Source: Dastarcus helophoroides (lineage: Eukaryota > Arthropoda > Insecta > Coleoptera > Bothrideridae). From it: a stretch of 64,000 bases of DNA. The notes under the pieces were generated by a model. It worked only from the letters and a program-made list of their open reading frames with translations, was not told where the DNA came from and did not search any database. A program made the translations under genes and the position numbers. The DNA lies in NCBI GenBank assembly GCA_028583605.1, contig CM053330.1, forward strand, positions 18,501,539-18,565,538. The letters run 5' to 3'. This document shows, piece after piece, positions 46,690 to 57,200 of the stretch (position 1 is its first letter; the number at the start of each line of letters is the position of its first letter).

Positions 46690-47360
46690 GGTATTTTTCT
46701 TAGAAATTTCGAGATTAAAGTTAAAATTTCGAAAAAGAAGTCGAAATTTCGAGTTCTTAATTGAAATTTTGTGATTAGGATCAAAATTTCGAAAAAAAAG
46801 TCGGAGTTTGAGAAAAAAGTCGAAATTTGAGAAAAAGTCTAAACTTCGACCTTATAAGCTCAAAATTTCGAGAAGACGACTCGAAATTTGAGAAAAACGT
46901 AAGTCGAAATTCCGAGAAAAAAGTAGAAATTTGAGAAAAAAATCGAAATTTGTAGAAAAAACGTCGAAATTTCGAGAAAAAGTCGAAATTTTGAGAAAAA
47001 AAAGTTGAAATTTTGAAAAAAAGTCGAAATTTTGAATTTAAAGTCGAAATTTCCAGAAAAATGTCGAAATTTCTATATTAAGGTCAAAATTTCGAGAAAA
47101 AAGTTGAAATTTGAGAAAAAAAAACGAAATTTCGCGAAAAAGGTCGAAATGCCAAGAAAAAAATCAAAATTTTGAGAAAAAAAGTCGAAATTTAAGAAAA
47201 AAGTCGAAATTTCGAGAAAAAAGTCGAAATTTCGAGTTTAAAATCGAAATTTGGAAAAAAAAATCGAAATTTTTAAAAATAACATGTTTTTTAATCAATG
47301 TCCTTTATACGCCTTTGTAACATTTCGAAATAGTTGAAATTTTCAGAACAAAGTCGAAAT
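46690..47360 (-). repeat. best-preserved short-unit array, period about 21 bp, A-rich on plus strand
   Basis: Consensus about AAAAAAGTCGAAATTTYGAG, repeated roughly 25-30 times between 46780 and 47280 with spacings near 20-22 bp. This is the clearest statement of the unit in the window. The open frame at 47111-47320 is repeat-derived. Confidence 0.8.
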
Positions 47361-47389
47361 AATTTTTTACCACGTTTCACCCAAAAAAA

Positions 47390-49260
47390 TTGCTAAAAAT
47401 TCCACCTTTTTTACTGGAAAATGTTATTTATTTTCAAAATACCGAGTTAAAATTGTTGGTCTTCTTTTGAATAAAATTTTAATGTCATAGACCAAAGTAT
47501 GTCCTTTACAAGAGATTTTTACTTTATTTACAAAATCCTAGGAAACATGTTTCAGATTTTATTTTTTCTTCTAAACTATCGATATTAACCTCAAAGCTTA
47601 GTTTTGTAAAGAGATTTCATTTTTAAAAGTTCTACTTTTTTTTATTTCAACTTGATTGAATTTTTCTATTAAAAAATTGCTCAAAATTCCCACCATTTTT
47701 GTCAAAATTTTGATTTTTTACTCAAAATTTAAAGCTTAAGCTTGCAACTTTTACTTTTTTTCTACGAAATTTTGACCGAATAATCCAAATATTTTCCCTT
47801 TGTGGGACTGTTTACTTTATTTTCAAAATGCATTGTAACAGGTTACGAAAATTCGACGTTTGTCGCAAAAGTCTCAATTTACATTTTCTACTTTTCATTT
47901 TTATTTTTTCGCTAACTTCAATTTCGAAATTTTTGATTTTTTTTATTTCAATTTTTTAAAAGTTTTTCCATAATTTTCATTTGTTTTGGAAATTTAATTT
48001 TTTCCTGGATTTGAATTCGAAATATTTGCCTTTGTTTTTGCTACCATTTCCCTTTTAACTCGAATTTTTGCCTCTTTTCTCAAAATTTTCGGTTTCACAG
48101 GTTTGGCTTGAGTTCTTTTTTAAATTTCGAAATTTTTGTACTCAAGATTCTGAGAGCATATAATTTTCCTTCCTTTGGGTGTTTTCAGTTTAACCTAAAA
48201 ACTGTGTTTTTCTTGATGGTCACGAAATTTAAACTTTTTGAAAATTTTAAGTTAAAGCCTATTTTTTCTATACTTTCGATTTGAATTAAAAATGTTTTCC
48301 ATTTCTTTTATTATCACAGTTTCGTAATTGCAACTTTTTCTAAAAATTTTGACTTTTAACTGGACTCATTAATTCTAGGTTGTTTTAAAAATTTTGATAT
48401 TTCTAATGTAATTCCAAGATTATTCCCTCAACTCCTGCCGTTTTTTAAACTTCTATTTGACAATTGAATTTTTCTTAGAAATTTTCATTTCTAATTGAAA
48501 ATATCTACCTTTTTATCAAAATTTCGGCTTTTAATTTAACCTTTAAATTATTTTTCACTTCTTTTCCAAAATTTCGTCTTTTAATATCAAAATTTCTTCT
48601 CTTGTTCTCAAAATGCCAAGTTTACATTTTCAGTATTTATTTTTTGTTTTATTTTTTAATTTTCTACTTGAAATTCAGAATGAGTTTTTAGTTTATTCTT
48701 CAATATTCAATTTACATTCCGAATATTTAACGCTTCAAAAGATTTTTTCACAAAGTTTCAGTGTTTTTTTTTTATTTTCGAAATTTCGAGTTTTGTCTAG
48801 AAAATTTACTAAAAACTCCAAAATTAGGAATTTAAATGTTTCACATTTTCCCCCAAAATTTAAAAATTAATATTTTTCGAGTTTCATCCTATGAACTTAG
48901 CATTTCAAATTTTGGACCTCCGAAATTTCTCTATCAATTTTTTTTAACTAAATTTTCAGATTTATTCTTAGGAGTTTGTATTCCATCATTTCCAATTTAA
49001 AATTTAAACTTCCACCTTTTTTTTCGAAATTTAAACTTTGATCTTTTTTCACAAATTGGCTGTTTTCTGAAAATTCCAATGCTTTCGGTTATTTTCAACT
49101 TCGAATGTTTGCAATTTTATTGTATGATTTTGACTTTAAAACAAAATTTTGAGAAAATGATTTCAGTTTTCAATGGAATCTCCAATTTATCTTTTTGCCT
49201 AAATTTTTTCCTTCAACTTACTTTACACAACCGATTTTTTCTAAAAATTGTGTGGAATTA
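47390..49260 (+). repeat. diverged short-unit array, mainly T-rich on plus strand
   Basis: Looser phrases (CAAAATTTCGNCTTTTA, TTTTCTCAAAATTT). More decayed than the neighbouring array. Confidence 0.6.
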
Positions 49261-49432
49261 AATCGAATTATTTGTTATAAATTTTTTTTTATTAGTCCTA
49301 AACCCTCTAGCAGCATGCTCTTTTAGATCTACTTGAAGAGTAATAAGATAAAAATTTTACCGTATCGATATTTTGTATTTTCAATAAGCATTTGTGATTC
49401 CAATGCAACCTACAGATATCTTCTGTAATCAT

Positions 49433-50658
49433 TAGAGAGCGGATGCATATGAGCATATTTTTAAGATGCTGGCACATTTTTAATAATTTCGCATATTTCG
49501 GCATATATCTATTGCATTCGGTAAAAAAAAGTGTAAATAACATTTTTACCTAAATTACAGTCATTATTTTTTGAAAACATAGACTCCCCAAGTAAAGTTT
49601 TTGTCCAAGGAGCAACTATACACGATTGGCGATTGGTATAAAAATTACGTCGGTAGCTGCTGAAGGTCCAGTTCCCAGCTTATAAACAATTAATCAGGTT
49701 GTATAATAAACTATGCTTGTTATTAAAAAATATTCGTATTTTTTATCCCATAATTTTAACACTTGCGTTTCATTATATTTAAATTTAAGTTCTGTAGTGC
49801 TTTCAGTGCAAAATTGTATCGAATATAAACACTTGATTTCGACTACATTTCGAGTTAGTACGGGACAAGGACGTTATTCTGCGAATTCTACAAAAATATT
49901 GCAAGTAGGTACATAAATACTGCACATATTAGGCTCATATAATATAGTCATATTATATTATACAGCAAATAGATTTTCTACTTTATTTAGGAATTAAATT
50001 TTCAGCTTTTGATTTAGTTTGAACAATATTTTTTATGTGAAATTACTGTAATACATCCTTAGCCTTTGATATTTCTACAAGACAGTTAAAACCAACTGAA
50101 GCAACTCTTCTTGTCAAAACTTTTTTGCCGGTGATTTTAGTGAAATGTTTTTATCCTCATTTGAAAGGTCATGCTTAAAATTTCACCAAAAACTAATGTC
50201 GAATTCAGAAGTAATAATGCGGCTCTAAAATTTTCATTACAAAATGCGATTTAATGGTCGACTTTTAATATAATTTTGGTGTGTATAAAAGAAAAAATGA
50301 AATGGATAATTAAAATGTATGTATTTGAGTACAGGAGTTGCTCTATTTACATTTATATTTTTGAGATTATATGCACCAAGAAATTTTAGTTCCGATAATT
50401 GTTAATAATTATTAAATGAAAATATAATTTTAGTACTTCTGATTTATAGTAATGAATTAAAATTGAATGGTAATGTAGTTTTTTAAATGGTAATCAAATG
50501 TTTTACTTACATCGAACCCAAATTTTTTTGGATTTATGATGCGATATAATGCATATTTATGGTTATATTTTTGTAATTGCGATGCATATTTCGTTCAAAA
50601 TCTGCATATAATATGCGCATATTTGGTTAAACAATCTGTGCATATAATCCGCTCTCTA
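49433..50658. mobile_element. non-autonomous hAT element (1226 bp)
   Basis: The left end is TAGAGAGCGGATGCATATG. The right end read inward is TAGAGAGCGGATTATATGC. Perfect 8-bp duplications GTAATCAT flank it at 49425-49432 and 50659-50666. Subterminal GCATATTT repeats are present at both ends. The interior has no transposase. It is intergenic, between the SVOP-like and WDR37 genes. Confidence 0.92.
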
Positions 50659-50666
50659 GTAATCAT

Positions 50667-51103
50667 CTCCCACTTGTTGAGTTGAATAAGAGATGAAACG
50701 ATTTCTCAGTTATTCTTATCCAATATCATAGAATACAAGAAAATTCAGAACCAATTGGCACTTTATCTCACTTGTCTCGTGCCTGTGGCCATTCTTATCA
50801 TAGCCAAATGGCAAACTTTTCAATGATGTGTCCTAACATTTATGACAGAAGGACAAATAAAAAGGATATGTGTTAATAAATATATATTAAAAACTAAAAT
50901 TTCCAGCACCAGTGTATCACTTATCACAATAAAGCTATAGTGCGTAATATTAATCACAATAAATATATTAATAAATAATAACAATATATCAGTAAATAAT
51001 AAATATTAATGGTAAATTGCAACAGCATTAAGTACTTTGGTTTCTCATTGTTACGACATTATATTGTTTGTAATACTGGAAACAGTCTTGAGGAAGCTAA
51101 CGA
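50667..51103. other. 3' flank of the SVOP-like gene
   Basis: AT-rich. It should contain the 3' UTR and polyadenylation site, but no canonical AATAAA on the minus strand stood out. Confidence 0.4.
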
Positions 51104-51265
51104 TTAATTTTTGTTTGCATTATTTGTATTATTTTCATGTTGAACATTTTCAAACATTTCTTTACCAGATGTCTCAATAGGTAAAATTAAACATGCAAGA
51201 GCTGCTAATATTGCAGCTATTGTATAAATTGTCGTTGAGAATGTAATCGAAGACTTTAGTAGCAC
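51104..51265 (-). CDS. SVOP-like last coding exon
   Basis: The acceptor is TGATTCTAG and the TAA stop is at 51106-51104. It encodes TM12 ([20 protein letters not shown]) and a short Asn-rich tail (NNTNNANKN). The exon is 162 nt, phase 0. Confidence 0.88.
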   Translation of the reverse strand: MLLKSSITFSTTIYTIAAILAALACLILPIETSGKEMFENVQHENNTNNANKN

Positions 51266-54200
51266 CTAGAATCAAATAATGTGGTGAAAAGATTTAACAG
51301 CACATTAAATTGCTTACTTGTGCTACATATGGAGTAACCATAGCTCCTAACCTTGCCATAGCACTGCAAGAACCAACTCCAACTGCTCTCAATGATGTAG
51401 GATATACTTCTGGGGTATAAACGTAAGCAGCTTGGAAAACACCAGCTATTATCCCTCTCGCAAAGAAAAGCATTATTGTTAAGACAAATCTCCTAAAACA
51501 AACTTTCAATAATTCAGAACTGATATGAAGCAGAAACTTACTTTTTCGAACACATCACTAGAAAACTGCAGCATACTGCATAAGCAACAAACTGGACTGC
51601 CATAGTTTTCTTTCTACCAAATCGTTCTATAATGAATATGGTAATGAAAATGCCTGCAAATAAATATATTTTCAAGATATGTTTGTAAAATAACATGTAA
51701 AATATAATAAGTAATTACTGAACATTCAATAATAACAAAGAGCTCACTGTAGGAGAGCCCCGGTGTAACTGGAGAAAAATTGAAATTGACCCGGCAAATT
51801 TTCAAGCTTAAATACAGAGTGACTCAGTCATTATATCATTAATTTTAACGACGTATTTTGGAAAGCCTAAGTAAGCTAGACCTTTTAAAATAGAATGCGA
51901 ATCAACTCCTAACAAGGCGCTCCTTGTTCGCAACAAATTATCTTAATATGACTTCATAGATCAACATAAGCTTATCAGGTGGTAACCACACTTCACTATG
52001 TGCAAGGTGATAAGGCATACTGGCGAGCGAATGTAGCTAACTAATGGACAACAAATTTTAACGTTCAAAAATGTTTAACATTTCGAAATTAATTTCAAGA
52101 TTTGTAAAAATCAAGAGTATTAAGAAAACAAGAAATTTGGAGTTTACAGTCCAAATTTCGGAAAATATCTTGAGTTTTCGAAATTCGAAGTTTCAAGAAA
52201 ACGTCGAAATTTCAAGATTTATGTCGAACGTTGTAGATAAGACAACTTTTTAAGTTTATAACAGAAATTACAGAAAAAAAAAATATATTGACCATGAATA
52301 CTTATTAGAATTTTGAGAAAAGCAAGACTCTTCAACTAATCCTACTTACGGTAGTAAAATACATAGAGCCAACCCTGAAGAAGCAATGGCCCCTTATGCA
52401 GCATAGTTATAAATCCGACTTTTCTTGTTCTCATTCTTACTAATATATAAATACTAAAGTGTTTCTTTCTTTATTTGCCTCTTTTCGTGGCTCAATTACC
52501 GAAGCGATTTTGAAAAAAATTGGTACAGACATTCTTTATAATGCGGAATGGTTAGTAGGCTACTTTTTATCCCAAACATATCCAGAAAGGTAAATGTCAA
52601 CTCTTATCTTTATCTTGGTTCTCGACTATTGCCAGTAGGCCTCTGTATTAGGGTTGTTATGCATACGGATAAGGATGTATTACTAGTTTTATATCTATTT
52701 CGGTTACAGATATGGATATGAAATTATTTCGGATATCCGATAGTTTCGGATATTATTTCGGTTACAGATGTATTTAAATTATTTTTGTTAATCGAAAAGA
52801 TATTTCTAAAATAAATTATTATTTAAAAATACGCCAATTTTCAAAAAAAAATTAGAAATTTTAAAAAGTTGCAAATTTTGAAAAAACTAGAAAAATATTA
52901 AAAAATGTTAAAATTGATAAAGGCTCAAATTTTGAAGTTACAATTTTCAAAAAAAAGTCGAAATTTTGAAAAATGATTGATGGTTAAAATTTGATGGTTA
53001 AATTAAAGTTAAAATTTAAAAGTCAAGATTTTCAAAAAAAAAAATAAAAAAATTTTGAAAAGATCTGCAGTTACAAACAAATCGTGAATTTGAAAAAATT
53101 AGAAATTAAAAAAAATTACAAATGTTAAAAAGTTGAAATTCTAAAAAATTCAAAAAAGGTCAACATTTTGAGAAAAATTGAGATTTAATAAATCTTCAGT
53201 AAAATGTTTAATCAAACACGAAAGTCGAAATATTCAAGAAAAGCCTAATTATCCGAAAAGTTGAAGTTTAAAAAAATATTGAAATTTTGAAAAGTTAAGG
53301 TTTTGGAAAATTAAAATTTTTTAATCGCAAATTTTCAGAAATTAAAATTTTGAAAAAAATTTCAAACTCTAAAAAGATTTCTAAAAGAAGTCGAAATTTT
53401 AAGAAAAATTATAAAATATTAAAAGAATTACGAAAATATAGCAAACAATTTTTAAAAAATCGACACTTAAAGTCCCACTTCAAAAAAAAATTTAAATAAA
53501 TCAGTATTTTAAAATAATTGGAATTAACAATAGTGAAAATTTCGATTTTAAAAAAAAATTATAATTTTTAAAAAAAATTAAATTTTGAAAAAGTCGAAAA
53601 TATTAAAGAAAGTCCAGATTTCAAAATTTACATTTTCAAAAGAGTAAAGATTCAAAGTAGAAATTTTGCAAAAAAAGTCGATATATTTAACAAAAAATGC
53701 CAAATTTTCGAAAAGGTCGATATTTCTAGTAAAATCGAAAATTTCAAAAAGTAGACATTTTCGAAAACAATTAAAGCATAAAAACAGTACATATTTCGAA
53801 AGTCAAAATTTTGAAAAAAAAAGGTGAAATTAAAAAAAAAACAATTTTGACGAGAAATCAAATTTTTGCAAAAAGTTCAAATTTTTAAATAAAGTCGCAA
53901 TTTTGGAAAAGTTCTACCCTTCAAAAAACTCGACATTATCAAATCTAAAATTATCGAAAAGTAAGTTTTAAAAAATATCAAAATTTTCCAAAAGACAAAA
54001 TGCCGAAAACTCAAATATTTGAAAGTTAAACATTTAAACAAAAACCAAAATTTTGAAAAGTCCAAATTTTATCAATAAAAAAAGTTGAAATTTTATAATG
54101 AAGTCGAAATCTTGCGAAAAATCATACCTTCACAAAAAGTCAACAAAACAAAAACAAATTCGACGTTATTAAAAATTTTTATTGATAAGTTTCCAAAGAA

Positions 54201-57200
54201 ATCTAAAATTCTCGAAAAGTAGGTTTTAAAAAAGGATCGAAATTTTCAATAAAATTTTGAAAGGCCAAAGGTATAAAAAAACCGAAATTTTGAAAAGTCG
54301 AAATTTTGGAAAAATGTCGAAATTAAAAAAAATCGATTCACTTAACAAGTTAAGGAAAACAGTGGCCATGGTAATAGTGAGTCAGGTCAGGCGACATATT
54401 AGCAAATTTGTCTCATACTTTTGATCGACCAAAAAAAAAAGTCGTCAGTCGGAATAAGAAAAATCATTTCAAATAACATCCGAAATTATATCGGTTTCGG
54501 TTACGGAGCTCCATAACATCTCTAATCTGTATTCCAGTAATATTACGTTACCGTCTTGCAATAATTTGAAATTAAAATTAATTTCAGATTTTATTCAAAT
54601 GCAAAGTTGTTTTGAAACTTCCATTCAATTGCATTACGGTTATTTCTCAAAGTTCGTTGTCGAAGTTGCTGATATACCCAGTGTAAGTTGAAAACCAATA
54701 AATTGTTGAAAACACATTACTATAGGTTTTTACCTGGAAATTCAGCTAAAGTTGTCCATAACAAATCCATGTAATCAGTCGTTTGAAGTTGCTTGCAATC
54801 AGCTGCACAAGTAGTCAATAGTTTGTGAAGGCAATGGTTTATCTGAGCACACTAAAGCTGAGGTTTCAAATAGTTCTGTCGTCATCAAAACCAAGCCGTA
54901 ATAACAAAAAGCACATGACATCCTAGAAATTAATCATTTTAGGTTTAAAGCATTGTAAAAATATGTTATAACAGTAACAGAAGCATGAAAGTGATTTTAT
55001 AGGCTGCGTCATAAACGGCACCGAATATGAATTAGGCGAAATATTTTTCATTTTGAAGTTGGCATAACCGTGTACCGGATTGCCAACCTAGGAGTTCTGC
55101 ACCTAATTCAGGAAAAATAAAAGAATTAAGGCTTTTTTTAAAAGAAACAGAGTTTTAGGGGAATACATATCTAGGAAATAAATGCATTGTACAAGTGATT
55201 TGATGTAGTTTTTTTAGTTGCTTTTGGGATCTTTTGGAGACTATTGCGTTAAAAAAGCTCCCATTTAACTTTAATTTATGAGGCCTTTGAATTCATCGCT
55301 TTTATGGAATAACTTTATAAAATTTAATTACCAAATAAACCACAGAAGTAAGGATGTTCTTCTCAATGCTGGAATCAACAAGTCTCTAAAGCGACCCCTA
55401 TGTGGGGATGTAACCATAGCATCATCAACCACCAATCTTCCCAGCAGCATCGGTTTCCCATTATCTTTGGCAATTTTTTCAAGAGTTTCCAAAGCTTTGT
55501 CAGTTTGTCCACTTGCAACATGATACCGGGCAGATTCCGGTAACCACTGAAAGCAATTTATTAAAACATATAGCTTGCTTAAAACAGACCCTAATGAATA
55601 CGAAGCATGCGTTTAAAATGCTTCTTACTCACTGGACAAACAAGAGCAAACGCTAGCAAAGGTCCCGTAGATAAGGCTAGCAACCATTGCCAACCTAAAG
55701 TTGGCATAACAACTAATGCTAATGCTACTTCAAAACATGCGCCTAATGCCCAAAAACACTGCAAACACGAGTGATTACAATATGGACGAAGTATGATGAA
55801 GCGAAACAACTTACATCAAGCAACACAACACATTTAGCTCTTTGCTTAGTGGGCAAAAATTCAGCATACAATGTCACTCTAAAATGGTGAATGATATATG
55901 AATAAAACAATCAGTGAAATAAAAAAAAAACATTATCAAAAACATCCAAAGATTATTATTGTGCTAAAACATATTTTTATTATACGTTTTTTGAATTCCC
56001 GAATAATTGATTCTATAACTACAACTGAGAATTTTAATAATGAAACAGTAAAATACTATTCTTAATTCAAACTCTTTCATCCAACACTGAATGATTTTCA
56101 GCTAAAACAAATTTATAATATAAAGTGGAGGCTGCAGATTTCAGAGTTAAGGTGGAAGTCAAAAAAATTTCACCTTTTTTTCTCCAATTTGCTATTATAA
56201 CTTTAAAGAAGTAAGAAAAGTTGACAAAACTTCTAAATTTCTAAAAATTCTGGAAATTTTGAGCTTAAACATAAATATTTTGAAATTTCAATCCTGAGCT
56301 TGAAAATTCGATTTTAAATCTTGTTTCGATTCAAATTCAAATCCTCAAGGTTTAAATCAGCATTTTGGAATGAAAATTGAAACTTAGAGTTTTTTTCTCC
56401 AATTTTCTAGATGTTTTAAAAAGCCCAGTTGCTCTCAAATTGTTGATTTAAATAATAAAATTTTCAGATAAAAGTTAAACTTTTAAGATTTTAATCTGGC
56501 TATTTCAAATTCTCAAACTGAAATTTGAAGATTTAAGAAGAGTGTTGAAAACTTCAAAATATTTTGGGCTTTCCAGTATACAAGATTTTTGACAATTTTT
56601 CATCTTTTTCTCAAAACCTGAATTTTAATCACAATATAAGCTTTAATATTTAAATTTTTAAACTACTGTTGCCATCCGACCTAAACTCGCTGACTAGATA
56701 AGTGTAGATATTGGAACTTTTAATTTTTAACTTTTTTTATTATTATAACTTAACCAAAATGGTTCTAGATTATGACTTAGAAATATTCAAAAGAGATCAC
56801 TCACGGGGGTGATACCCTACATGTCCTTTTCTCTTTCTAATTTTCGCCACACCAAAAGCTTATTGCCCACTGGGCAGATTGCAGATTTCACTAGGAGTAA
56901 AAAAAATATTTAAATTTAACTTAGAAATTTCTGAATATTTATAAAAAATTTAATGAAATCTCGAAAGTTATAGTTTTCCTTGAAATTTCAACTCAAAATT
57001 TTAAAATTCAGAAATTTCTAATAAAATTTGAAATTTCACACTTTTCTTGACACTGACAAGTTTCGAATCACAACTTCGAGAAAGTTACAATTTCAAGAAA
57101 ATAATAAGGCAGTAACTTGAAAAAAAGCAAAATTGCGAAAAAATCTGAAATTTCGAAAACATATTGGTTTCAATCTTATAGTTTTAAATTTAACCTCGTA

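Noticed and set aside
45450..49260. A fourth array-bearing hAT element starting at the TAGGGATGTCGATTCC end
   Set aside because: No complementary end or 8-bp duplication could be found on the far side of the arrays.
55278..55523. 81-codon plus-strand open frame
   Set aside because: Antisense shadow of the SVOP-like exon at 55332-55546.
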